This document shows, one piece after another, positions 1-10,860 of a stretch of 64,000 nucleotides of DNA. How positions within the stretch are numbered: the stretch's first letter is position 1; each line of letters begins with the position of its first letter. The notes beneath the pieces are model-generated. The model was not told the origin of the DNA. It searched no databases and saw only the letters and a list, made by a program, of their open reading frames with translations. Origin of the DNA: Polytrichum commune (taxonomy: Eukaryota; Streptophyta; Polytrichopsida; Polytrichales; Polytrichaceae); NCBI GenBank assembly GCA_950295325.1, contig OX485805.1, positions 46,276,758-46,340,757 of the forward strand. The letters run 5' to 3'. The translations under genes were made by a program, and so were the position numbers.

Positions 1-2519
1 TGCTTTCTTGTCAGCCAATTTCTTCCTTTGTTTGTCAGATATATAGTTGTCATCACCCACCTCCGATGCATCTTCTTCAATATGCACCAAATTCTCAGCC
101 TCTAATTGTTGCATCATATTGTTACAACTAGCCTTCAAGGCTCTCTCCTCTCCCGGACATCTTTTATTTTCCTTTAACTCAAGATACCAAGGACATTGAA
201 GAAGATGAGGTCTTCCAAAATATTTTTTCTGATAGTCTAAAAAAATACATTCACTACTAGAAACATCCACCCACTTGTTAAAACGTTGAGGAATGTTCTT
301 CCTATCAATGGCCCCCTTAATCACCAACTCCCTCTAGAAATATCTCAAGATAGCTCTCTTCATAGCATTCTCAGTACCTGCTTGGACAAGAAATAACTCC
401 TTCTTCGTATAAGTGCCATCATTTGAAAAAAATTCTTTGAAAGCCTTCCTCCACAAAGTAATAGAATGAGACTCAATCCAAGTTCCAATATCATCCACTG
501 GGTTGGGCAAGTCCTCGGTCTTCAATATGATAGCATCTTCCTCCATAATTTTTTCAAATCGATTTATTGCCTTTTTATCTAACTGCAACAATGTACAATT
601 ATTCAGCAAAACAAATTCAATTCAATCCATCTAATTCTCAAATTTTAGATATAACTTAAACTTCATAAAAAATACAAATATACGGTTCAAAATAACATAC
701 CCCAGCCTAGAAGGCAGCTTGATCTATCCAAATCCGAAGAACTGAATCAGAAGCGAGTGAGGGAGGAAAGTTGTATTCTTTACGACTCTCCTTACTCATA
801 TTCCACCACCTTAACCATCTCTCTTTGTGCTTCGAAGAAACCTTTGTTGTTGCAATAAGTTGTAGTTTCTCTGAAGTCATCTCAGGCTTCACTTGAAAGA
901 TATAAAAGTGACGAATAATCTACTTTCAAAAGTACAATTAGATTAGTAAAAATTTGCACTACAAAAAAACACATAATATAAAAAACATTTAATGACATAT
1001 ATACAAAATTTACGACATTAATTGTTTCTTTTATCTCTCTCAAACCCGTAATCAAGCCTACTACACAAAATAACATCACAAAAACCAGTGAAGGCCTCAT
1101 AATTTAACTAATCACTTACCTCAGCCACATAGAACTTCTTCTAAAACAAAGCACACAATAACCATGTAAAAGGCAGTAAGAGGATTATTATTTCATAAAT
1201 ATTTATTATAAACGTCCCATCTAACTTTTTTCGGATCCAAGACCATGCAAACCAAGTTGAATAAAATTATAAAAAAAAAAATCTATGATAGATGGTTGAG
1301 CACATACCTCTCTTATGAAACCCTCTCCATTTGCTGGATTGGCAATTGCGAGGTACCGAGATAGGTCTGTGGAGAGGGAGGTCTTCTTTGCCTCAACAGC
1401 CTTAGTTGCGGCGGCCTGTAGTTCAAACGGACTTCCAATTCTATCTTCGCCTGTACCGGTGACAAGACTGTCTTTGTACCACCTGATTGCCTCTTCTTGT
1501 ACTGCGGAGATTTCTCGCTACAAACAAAGATAACAAATCCATACAAGTTCTCATTTAAATTTGTAGGTGACAAATTGAAAGTAGACAAGTAATTTACCTC
1601 GTATAAACAATTGACGAATGCATCGTGAGTAAGATGATACCACTTCCGTCTCTTTCCACCGTGACGATTCCACTCAAGAATACTAGCTTGAAGGTTTTCA
1701 TCACTGACAAGTCCTTTAAGTTGATCAAAGTCTAGCAATCCCAATTGCTGGACACGCTTGACTTTGTGCGTGAAGTGTTGGGCGACGTGATCAACCTGGT
1801 TTTTCCTGGATTGCATACACCTCAACTAAGAATACAAATGATACACGATGCATTTATTAACATGAGTATTTAAATAATAAATAACAAGAAATTTGAAATT
1901 CAAATAACATATTTTGAAGAACTTACTTGTTCCAATCTGTCATCGGATGCAATAGCATGTTACAATTTTCTGAAGATACGTTGATGAAAACAGAACGTAC
2001 GGGAACATGAAAAAATGCATCATCTTTATGGAGGGCACTAATGACATCCATCCATGCAATATGACGGTGATTCCCGTCCCATACGTAGAAAAACCGATTA
2101 GAATACTTTCCTAATGCTGGATTTTTTGCCAATCGAGCTTCAAACTCCAAATCCTCCTTGCGCCACAAATCCGACCATGAAGCCCGATGAGTCTCCGTGA
2201 CGGTTGCTTCTTCCATTCTGAAACTCCTTAAGGATAGATAGAAGCAGGCTGATGCCCGCCTATACCCACGAGAGAACTCTGCCTTCAACTTCTGAATGTC
2301 AGTCTTCAAGGGCTCTCTAACATCCTTCATAGGAATCATCCTGCACAAGGGCACGTCAAGTTCACAATTTGGAGATTCAAGTGCACTTTGAATTGCATCA
2401 TGTGAATTGCCTCTCACGGCTCTCCGTAATTTCTCCTCAATCTCTGCTAAACCACCATCTTCAACCTCCATGTTGACCTTTGGGCTCTCGCTTTCACCCT
2501 CTGCAAATTCGTGAGTCAT
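1..2519 (-). pseudogene. Spliced gene of unknown function with DGNHR motif, two in-frame stops, partial at left edge
   Basis: Minus strand. Start chosen at the ATG at 2519-2517; the frame is also open further upstream but runs into repeat sequence. Exons that join in phase through GT-AG borders: 2519-1927, 1820-1598, 1517-1308, 1140-1120, about 888-700 and 582 to beyond position 1. The first exon encodes an acidic N-terminus and then VWDGNHRHIAWMDV, resembling the DGNHR motif of ParB/sulfiredoxin-like folds; that link is inference. Exon 3 holds a helical segment (EEAIRWYKDSL). Exon 6 stays open to the window edge except for a TAG at 331-333, and exon 5 contains a TAG at 707-709. About 110 codons are open beyond the 331 stop, so each stop looks like a recent point nonsense mutation rather than a gene end. 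I do not recognise the family. A transposon-associated multicopy gene is possible. Confidence 0.55.
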
Positions 2520-2529
2520 TTGCGCATAT

Positions 2530-3375
2530 GGAAAAGAGAATTGAGAAATAAAGCATTTTCGAAAAAAAAAACTACAACCAAACAATGAGGACAAGAGCAT
2601 TTTCAAAAAAAAGAAAATGAAATAGTACCCGTCCACCCTTGTCTCAAATCTGAGACAACCCATTTAATGCACAATCCTAGAGGAAAACTGACGGGTTTCT
2701 CTGATGTACATGAAACCCTGCCCGCTTAGAACCCAAGGCTATGAGAACAAGCGCATTTTCAAAATAAACAAAACAAATAGTACCCGTCCACCCTTGTTTC
2801 GGATCCGAGACAACAAATTTAACGCACAAAATTGGAGTGAGTCCCTTAACGAATTGAGACATAAAGCATTTTCGAAAAAAAAAACTACAACCAAGCAATG
2901 AGGACAAGAGCATTTTCAAAAAAAAGAAAATGAAATAGTACGTTCACCCTTGTCTCGGATCCGAGACAACCCATTTAATACACAATCCTAGAGGAAAACT
3001 GACGGGTTTCTCTGATGTACATGAAGCCCTGCCCGCTTAGAACCCAAGGCTATGAGAACAAGCGCATTTTCAAAATAAACAAAACAAATAGTACCCGTCC
3101 ACCCTTGTTTCGGATCCGAGACAACAAATTTAACGCACAAAATTGGAGTGAGTCCCTTAACGAATTGAGAAATAAAGCATTTTCGAAAAAAAACTACAAC
3201 CAAGCAATGAGGACAAGAGCATTTTCAAAAAAAAAAAATGAAATAGTACCCTTCCACCCTTGTCTCGGATCCGAGACAACCCATTTAATGCACAATCCTA
3301 GAGGAAAACTGACGGGTTTCTCTGATGTACATGAAGCCCTGCCCGCTTAGAACCCAAGGCTATGAGAACAAGCGT
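2530..3375. repeat. Tandem repeat, unit about 311 bp, about 2.5 copies
   Basis: The segment around 'gacgggtttctctgatgtac' recurs at 2689, 3000 and 3310, giving a period of 310-311 bp. Each unit carries A-rich stretches with 'gcattttc' and one or two copies of the palindrome TTGTCTCGGATCCGAGACAA or its TTGTTTC variant (2794, 2950, 3105, 3260; degenerate copy at 2639). The array abuts the 5' end of the DGNHR gene and supplies its upstream region. Confidence 0.9.
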
Positions 3376-3711
3376 ACTTTTTTATGTATGTTTTTACAGT
3401 GAATTAAGTCAACACTACCTTGAAACTAGTATTATTAAGTGTGTTTTTGTATTAAGTGTGATTCAAGTCCCCGTGAATTTGGCCCTTGAAAGACACGTCT
3501 CTTAGTGATCAGACTTCGCATCCTAAGAGCTCCATATTGCGTGCAGCAGGATTGAGCTTATCTAGACCAAAGTCTCCAGCCTCACACCACCTGTACTTAT
3601 CTACAACTTCAGAGCAACCCAAAATTCCTTTCCATCAAAGAACCTGAATCCATCCACCCATTGCAAATAAAAGGAATAACAACAGGAAGAGTAAATCACA
3701 CATTGTATTAC
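3376..3711. other. Intergenic, no feature recognised
   Basis: No open frame with splice borders and no repeat was recognised between the tandem array and the ATP synthase exons. The sequence that should hold the next ATP synthase exon (with the Walker A motif) is absent here. Confidence 0.5.
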
Positions 3712-4105
3712 CTTAATTCCTGTCTCAAGAATCTCTTGCTCTATTCCCTGCTCAATGAAAGAAGGAGCCTCACGATGAATGCCAAGGACATGCTCCCTAC
3801 CTGGACAAACATAGCACGTCCAATATATCAATCCCCAGATCTACCTCATCAGGCTTACAATAACTCAAGAACTACTAAGTTAGGCACCCTTCTTTCAGCT
3901 CCAACCTTATCAGCTTCAAAAATTGAAGAGGATTGAAATGTTGGTTAACATTAATCAAGTCTGCAACCATAGGCATATAGCATAATCAAAACTATTTCAA
4001 TAAAAATAAACTAAGGAATGATTTCTTACTGATATCACCACGTTCATCAATGGCTTCTCCAATTACATTGATAATACGCCCTAACGTTGCACGACCCACA
4101 GGAAC
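3712..4105 (-). pseudogene. Mitochondrial-type ATP synthase F1 beta subunit, two-exon fragment
   Basis: Two adjacent minus-strand exons read as F1-ATPase beta. Exon 4105-4030 begins after TGCAG and gives [20 protein letters not shown], then ERGDI, ending at a GTAAG donor. Exon 3800-3712 begins after TTTGTCCAG, joins in phase (one plus two nucleotides), and gives GIHREAPSFIEQ followed by EILETGIK, ending at GTAATA. These are strongly conserved beta-subunit blocks lying just before the Walker A exon. Neither the upstream N-terminal exons nor the downstream nucleotide-binding exon is found next to them. The introns show it derives from a nuclear gene rather than organelle DNA or a retrocopy. It cannot make a working subunit by itself, so it is probably a stray duplicated fragment. 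Confidence 0.85.
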
Positions 4106-4881
4106 CTGCACCACCAAGCCACATGCACATTAAAGTGAAGCTCATCAGAAGCAACACCACAATATTTGAGCCTAAATGGGGCAACACAGTTTAAGTCACA
4201 AAGAAAATTCCACATATTCCTGGTCCTCGTTTCTAAACTGATAAATATTTGCTCTGATAAATATTGTAATTCTTTTGCATGTGGAAGATTGAACTCATCA
4301 CGACAGCTCCCTTTAAAAGTTTGCTCTGAAATACATTGTAGAGCCGTCTCTAAACAGAGTACCATCGATTCACCAATCAACTTCTTCCTCACTTCCAACC
4401 TAGAGTAATCAGATTTATTGGTCCATCATGATAGTCATATTCCAGGTTATCAAGATTCAATTTCGAAATGTGCACAGTGATAGAACTAACTAAAACGATC
4501 GTTAATACTAACCACATTCCCACTGCAACATGCATTGCATCCAAAAGTGCACAGGAGAGTGCATGTCGAAAAGACTCAAAACTTCCATTCGGGGTAAGAC
4601 AGGTCCAGCTTGCAGGGTCCCCGTGACTATGTAATCTATGTAATTCAAACCTATCAGACCTCTCATTCATAACTTGTCTGCTTAGATCAGTATTTGTAAG
4701 TTCTTGTAATTTCTTCAAGAGCTTCGGCCATGGCTACCACTTGTTTGGCGTGACCCTCCATCGCCGCCTCACGCTTCAGGTATGGTTTGTTGGTTCGCAT
4801 TTCCTCTTGTAAGAATCTGTTTGCTATCAATTCTGTGTTCTTAAAAACAATTGATGCTCTACTAGCCAGGTTGCATCGCAG

Positions 4882-5254
4882 TTGGTCTTGTCGATTTGGG
4901 GAGTTTCTAAAGAAGGGATTGCGATTCTTGTAAGAAGTTGTTTAGTTTGTAATACTGGATCGCATCCTCTCTTCCATACAAATAACCACGTGGTTTTTTC
5001 GTACTCTGCTTTGACACCCACTCTAATTGGCATAAAAGCTGGACTTTGTTGTGGACTTTGTTGTGGTGTTCATTTTACTCCTCTGATTGTAACCAGTTCA
5101 GGGCTCGGGGCCCCCTGGCGGTTAGTTACAGATGATCCGGTAATTGGGTTTAGGAATTTACCGGTGGGAGTTGAAACTTCTGAAGAATCACCGATTATTT
5201 TAGATAATTTGGCAACATATTTGGACGAAAAATCACTTGCTTGCAACACTGTAA
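4882..5254 (+). CDS. Hypothetical exon, unrecognised
   Basis: A plus-strand frame of about 124 codons ends exactly at a good donor (CACT|GTAAGTA, about 5251). The C-terminal part (GFRNLPVGVETSEESPIILD) has normal protein-like composition, whereas the N-terminal half is Cys/Leu-rich and may be intronic. No following exon was identified. The 3' end is followed by a local duplication: the phrase 'aaaaatcacttg...tgcaacactgt' recurs at about 5330. Could be chance. Confidence 0.25.
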
Positions 5255-5259
5255 GTACA

Positions 5260-5845
5260 GGTACACTTTGAAAACCCTAAAACTTGGGATGTAATATGGC
5301 CATGCATGATTGAAATTTGGACAAAAAATCACTTGGTGACTGATTCTAGTTGCAACACTGTGAATCTATAGTCCCCCAACAGTTCATTTGTAACTACAAG
5401 CAATGAATAGATAACTCCTGCCGCGATCTTAAAATTGTGAGAGGCAAGATTAAGATCTGCCTAAATACCCACCACTCAAACAACATCGAATGACAAAAAT
5501 CAATTCATAAGAACAGAACAATACCTAACCCTAATTGGATTCACTCTGCTAGAATATGACATAAAGCAATCTAAACTTCATCAACCACAAGCTTGAAAAA
5601 AATTGGACTCACTCACAAATTGAACCTAACTGGACTCGCTCACCAAATCTGAAATGAATCAATCACAACCAGGAATCAAAAGCTTCAAACAAAAATGAAC
5701 ATATCTGCTATACACTACACTAGATTCGAGGTCTCACAAGAGCCAAGAGCAACCATGATATTGTGAGAGGCCAGAAGGCACTGGCTTAAGTACACTTTGG
5801 AAACCCTAAAACTTGGGATGAAATATGGCCATGGATGATTGAAAT
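5260..5845. repeat. Pair of 55-bp direct repeats about 530 bp apart
   Basis: The segment 'gtacacttt(g)(a/g)aaaccctaaaacttgggatg.aatatggccatg.atgattgaaattt' is present at about 5261-5316 and 5789-5845 in the same orientation. The sequence between them has no recognised gene. The second copy ends 5 bp before a TTGTCTCGGATCCGAGACAA palindrome at 5850. Confidence 0.8.
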
Positions 5846-5904
5846 TTAGTTGTCTCGGATCCGAGACAACCATTCCTGACGTGAGACTGAGCCGTGAAAA
5901 TCGA

Positions 5905-6238
5905 CGATCAGACCTCAGATCAGGAAAGACTACCCGCTGAGTTTAAGCATATCACTAAGCGGAGGAGAAGAAACTAACCAGGATTTCCCTAGTAACGGCG
6001 AGCGAACCGGAAAGTGCCCAGCTTGAAAACCGAGGGGCTTCGCCCCTCGAATTGTAGTCTGGAGAAGCGTCCTCTGCAACGGACCGGGCCCAAGTTCCCT
6101 GGAACGGGACGTCGGAGAGGGTGAGAACCCCGTCGAGTTCGGACCCTGTTGCTCCACGAGGCGCTGTCTGCGAGTCGGGCTGTTTGGGAATGCAGCCCTA
6201 AGTGGGAGGTAAATTCCTTCCAAGGCTAAATACAGGCA

Positions 6239-6273
<35 letters not shown>

Positions 6274-6645
6274 GAGGGCGCGGGGGTCGTGGAGCAGCTT
6301 TGGGCGTGAGCCCGAGTGAAACGGCCTCCGGTGCATATCTTGGTGGTAGTAGCAAATATTCAAATGAGAACTTTGAAGACTGAAGTGGAGAAAGGTTCCA
6401 TGTGAACAGCAATTGGACATGGGTTAGTTGATCCTAAGAGATGGGGCAATCCTGTGTCAATGGCGCAATGCGCCCCGTGGATCGAAAGGGGATCGGGTCA
6501 ATATTCCCGAACCGGGCCTCGGCAGCGGACGGCGACGTGGCCGAATCTAGAGACGCCGGCGAGGGCCCCGGGAAGAGTTCTCTTTTCTTTTTAACAGCCC
6601 GCCCACCCTGGAATCGGATCACCCGGAGATAGACACAGATCGTGT
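5905..6645 (+). pseudogene. 26S rRNA pseudogene with internal deletion
   Basis: From about 5905 the sequence follows the 5' end of plant 26S rRNA ('ctacccgctgagtttaagca', then 'gtagtctggagaagcgtcctc' and 'gcgctgtctgcgagtcgggc') up to 'accgcgagggaaag' at about 6268. It then jumps straight to a region normally more than 1 kb downstream ('ggagggcgcgg', 'cttggtggtagtagcaaata', 'gatcctaagagatgggg', 'taacagcccgcccaccctgg') and ends near 6645. Missing domains, many substitutions in universally conserved stretches (for example 'catatcactaagcgg' for 'catatcaataagcgg') and lack of a surrounding rDNA unit make it a dispersed nuclear rRNA relic. A rRNA-derived SINE is less likely because a second, non-contiguous domain is present. 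Confidence 0.93.
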
Positions 6646-7239
6646 TACAGGAAAGGGCAGAGCAGCTGGCTAATGAGGGAAAGGCCAAAGCATATGCCCT
6701 TTCAATGGCGGAGAAGCAAACTCCCTCTCCGGACACGGAAAGGAGAAGAGAAGAGGGTGGGGGGGGGGGTAAAAGGTTTCTGGATGGATGGATGGATGAC
6801 CGGGACTAGGTGGGGGAGAGGCTAAAACTCACCACACTGGTCTCACTCACACAACCTCGAAATCGACACTCTCCCCCTCAACTCACCACACATTTCCCAC
6901 AAATGACGCAGTTTAGGGTTTCGGGTGAAGAAGCAGACTTGTGATTTGTGAGCAAGTATGCAATGGAATGAGTCTACAAAAAAAATAATGAACAATCCGT
7001 GTAATGTAATGTAAGAATTGGATATGCGCACCTCGCTATAGCAGTTGAGATTGTGAAGATGCTTCTCTAGGATCCCACCCGACCTCGAAGCTGCACACTG
7101 AAAGTCACCCGCCCACGAAGCTGCACACTGAAACTCTCGCCAGGTTGGATGCTTCAATATCATATTCCTCGCCCGAGATTTTCAAAAGAATCAGGAAAAA
7201 ATTGCCCTTTCACCCTGGTCTCGGATCCGAGACAAGGCT
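6646..7239. other. Intergenic between rRNA relic and small gene
   Basis: Contains a purine-rich stretch with a G10 run (about 6760) and four GGAT units (about 6782-6797). A short duplication of 'cgaagctgcacactgaaa' lies at 7087 and 7117. No coding or RNA feature is supported. Confidence 0.5.
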
Positions 7240-7853
7240 TCATGTAGGTTGTTCTAGAGCCGGACCGCACACTATGAGGGATGTGTAAACCCGGCGAAGC
7301 CTCCTCTCCTCCAGAAATAATTACATAAGGCATTCAAAACTAATTACTAAAACCTACCTCTTCGGCAAGGGGAGATTGAGCCTCAATCGTTGGCTGATCT
7401 CCGGGGCATGCGTCCCCTAGGTCGCCAACTTCACAGGCAATACCCTGCGAATCATTCAACGAATGCTCAAAACCCTAATGATAAAAACCCTAGTGATCAC
7501 AGTCAGAGTCACAAAAATGCAGGTTACGCAAAAAGCTCCGAGTTTTCTCAGCCATAGTTTAAGTCTATGAATACATAGCTTGGTCAATACGCGAACCCTC
7601 AACAGACTACCCATAAACCATTGAGAATATTTACCTTGCAAATATCCCCTAATTCCTTAAAGTTCAAATGGTTTGTGTCATTTGAGCTGCTATCAACCTC
7701 AACATTTTGATTAAGAGCCATTTTTTCCCGTCGTCTCCGTTGAGCCTTTAGTTGCTTTGGCAGTGTAAAATGGCTACTTCGTCTTCTTCCTCTACCTCTA
7801 CATGATCTAAGAGCTCTTGGAACTACTGCGCTTGGAACCTCCCCCTCCTTCAT
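7240..7853 (-). CDS. Small basic protein of unknown function, three exons
   Basis: Minus strand. ATG at 7853-7851; exon 1 7853-7635 (73 codons), exon 2 7444-7358 (29 codons), exon 3 7308-7240 ending in TGA. All junctions are GT-AG and phase 0, giving about 124 aa with no internal stop. Exon 1 is strongly basic (RGRGRRR, QRRRREK), like a nuclear localisation or RNA-binding tail. Exon 2 is acidic (GIACEVGDLGDACPGDQP). No known domain was recognised. The GATC-centred palindrome at 7216-7235 starts 5 bp past the stop codon. Clean splicing supports a real gene or an undamaged gene fragment, but the short length leaves doubt. Confidence 0.5.
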
Positions 7854-8119
7854 GTGTCTGATTCACAATCACACCACAACTAGTCACTACTAGAAACGAA
7901 ATAGAAGCCAAGGATAATGTACATTGTCATTTCAATAGAATGACTCATTATTCTCTTCAAATTGCTTTAGGGTCTTCCAATCAGATACTTCACTAATGGT
8001 TCATGATTAATATTTTCAGATCATGGCTCATGATTATATTTAGATAAATATTCTCATTGTTATTATTAGAGTACTTCTACACGATGTTCTCAATACAGGT
8101 CTTCCAAAACAAACAAGTA

Positions 8120-8510
8120 TAGCAATTGATAATTATAAAGCATCTAATTAGCTCATAGGACAAAGTACGATCGTCACGCAATTTTAAGTATCTAGGATCT
8201 AACAAATTTAAGTGACTATGAATAGTGGTCTTAGCTTGCATGCCTTAAAACAAATCGATAATTAAAAAGCATCTAATTAGCTCATAGGATAAAATACAAC
8301 GGTCATGCAATTTCAAGTATCTAGGATCTAACAAATTTAAGTGACTATGAATAGTGATCTTAGCTTGCATGCCTTAAAACAAATCGATAATTAAAAAGCA
8401 TCTAAGGAGCTCATAGGATGAAGTATGATTGTCACACAATTTCAGGTATTTAATAGATTTAACAGATTAAAGTGACTATGAATGGTGGTCTTAGCTTGCA
8501 TGCCTTAGAA
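8120..8510. repeat. Tandem repeat, unit 129 bp, three copies
   Basis: 'gcatctaa..agctcatagga' begins at 8140, 8269 and 8398, a period of exactly 129 bp. The third copy is more diverged. Units also share 'gcttgcatgcctta'. The array lies upstream of the MULE reading frame and could be part of that element's 5' region (inference). Confidence 0.9.
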
Positions 8511-10199
8511 TAGAGTCATGAACTCCATTTCAGTGCTATTAAAGGACATCTATAATTTTGGCATAAATACGGCTGGATATTATTATTGTATCACCTAACA
8601 CCTTTATGCTTGGTGGTCTCAGCCGTCAATGGAGTTCTTAAGTTCAATGCTTTATAAAATATGCTTTGCCTCTTTCAACACCTACTTTATAGATCATTGT
8701 CATATACAACAAATATTCTATTGAGCTTCCACCCACTACCTATAGTGTGACCACAAGGTCTACAATCCCATCCTCAGTGAGATATATAATGAGCATATCA
8801 ATTGGAACCTTACATCTTCTTCTAAGCATTTTCTTATTCAATGCATGATTGTACGTCTTCCATCTTCTATAGCACACTTAGAATGGCTTCTCTTAGATCC
8901 CACGCTGGAGGTGTTCCATTTGTGATGTCTTTGGGCCCAGACGACAAGGTAGTTGTCCATGAACAACTTCTTAGTCTTAGGTTTGGTTTCAGATCTGGTA
9001 CAATTTATGTGGAAGAGGAAGTGTTTGATGCTAATGGAGAGTTATGTGAGTCTATATTTCAGGTCAAGGATAGTGCTGATGAGGGCTATGTCTGGAATTT
9101 AACAAGTGGTACTTACAAAGTGTACGGTTTATCAGATGTTCAAATGTCCGGGTCTACTATAATCATGACACCTCCTACTTCCACATCAACCGTTCATGTA
9201 CCTGGTTTAGCTACTGTCAAAGTCGAACCGACTGAATCAAATGTACAGATATTGAGTGATTCAGACGATGACAATGTTAATGAGATCAAGCTAAGTGACA
9301 TTTCAAGTAATCCATTTCAGTCACGTGGCTTGCTTGGATCCGCACGTCCATTTCAGCACCATAGTCGCTCAAGTGTGTCACCGTCACTCTTTTCAGGACA
9401 TCCACCTATTCATCCTAATTTTAGGAAGAGTCGTAGTATCTTATTTGCTATTAGAAAGACTGCCTCTAGAAAGGGTTCTCGTTCAGAGCTTTCACGAATA
9501 GATTTTGACAGTATTGATCACGAACAAGTCAAGTATTTATCTCCAACTTCTGATGGAGAGAAGATATTTGAGTTGCCTCCTCTTCCTGAAGGAATTCCAA
9601 CTCAATTTGGAGGTAATATGGATGGAATGAGCAAACAATACGATGGCCATACGTGGTGCAAAAACATGACAACTAATATCAAGAATGAATTTGGCCTTAC
9701 CTATCGTAGGTCCTCTTGTACTGGACACCTTGAGTGCCCAAACCAAAGTTGTGATTACATCTGCAGGAACAATGGCAAGGTAAACTGCACAGAGTGGTCT
9801 GGACTGGCTTTGATACCATTTTCAATTGGAGGGGGTCCAAGTGAGAAATCCACATTAGCGTGTAAGGTTTGTCAAACACCTCCCATTTGCTTACACTACT
9901 AGAAAATCATGACCAAATCAACAAAAAATCAACAGATCTTTGTCGATCCGGGCACTGCAATGACCGATTTCACTGATTTTTGAATTTTTGTAAAAATCAA
10001 CAGTTTACTACCTACATTTTTGTTGATTAGAATAGTACAATGACCAAATCAACAAAATTTTAGTAAATGTGAAATCTTTTTTGAATCTTTTTTGGAATAT
10101 TCTAGGATCTATTGGAATATTGTAAAATCTTTTTAATTTTTTGCAATTTATGGACTTGTAAGTGTATGGGTATGGAAATAATTACGAATTCAAAGGTGT

Positions 10200-10560
10200 T
10201 TAAATATTATAAATATTATATTAGTTGATAGTTAATTTTATATATATTAATATTAATATATTAATATATTAATATGTATATAATATATGTAACATATAAT
10301 ATATATATGTATGTATATATATAATATATGTTACATATATGTATATAATATATATAACATATATGTATATAATATATGTAACATATATGTATACAATATA
10401 TGTAACATGTATGTATATAATATATAATATATAAATATGTATACATTTACAGTATATATTTACTGTAATTATATACTGTATATATACTATATATATTTAC
10501 TGTAATTATATACTGTAATTATATACTGTATATATTTACTGTAAATATATACATCAAGTA
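10200..10560. repeat. AT-rich tandem/low-complexity tract
   Basis: Degenerate tandem units of the form 'tatatgtaacatatatgtatataa' occupy roughly 10285-10440, followed by 'ttactgtaattatatactgta' units to 10545. It lies within the CACTA element. The open frame across it (Tyr/Ile repeats) is a composition artefact. Confidence 0.85.
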
Positions 10561-10626
10561 GGTAGTAAAGAGAAATTAGTGGCCTTATTCTAGAAAGGTT
10601 TAAAACACTCTGTTTATATCATGTGT

Positions 10627-10860
10627 GATGTGATGACCTAGTGGTTAAGGCACATGTGTGGGTATCACTAGGTGCAAGGTTCGATTCCCGTGGCCAACAC
10701 CTTCGGCCTTGGCCTTGCCACCTATGTGAGTGGTAGGTAGTCTATACTTGTAGGTGAGGTATATGTTGAGGGTTACTTGGGAGGAGTTAGGAATTGCAGA
10801 TCTGACATTTATTCATTTTTTATTTTTTAATGTTATATATATATATATATATATAATAAG
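10627..10860 (+). mobile_element. tRNA-derived SINE nested in the CACTA element
   Basis: A pol III box A-like segment (gacctagtggttaaggca, about 10634) is followed about 32 bp later by a perfect box B (GGTTCGATTCC, about 10678). The body then runs to a T-rich tail (about 10808-10830) and an AT microsatellite. This is the usual layout of plant SINEs of the Au/p-SINE kind. It is not a tRNA gene, because acceptor and anticodon stems do not form. Confidence 0.8.

Noticed and set aside
10261-10446. 61-codon Tyr/Ile repeat protein
   Set aside because: Translation of an AT-rich tandem tract inside a transposon.
10634-10690. tRNA gene
   Set aside because: Box A and box B are present but no cloverleaf forms, and a SINE-like body and T-rich tail follow.
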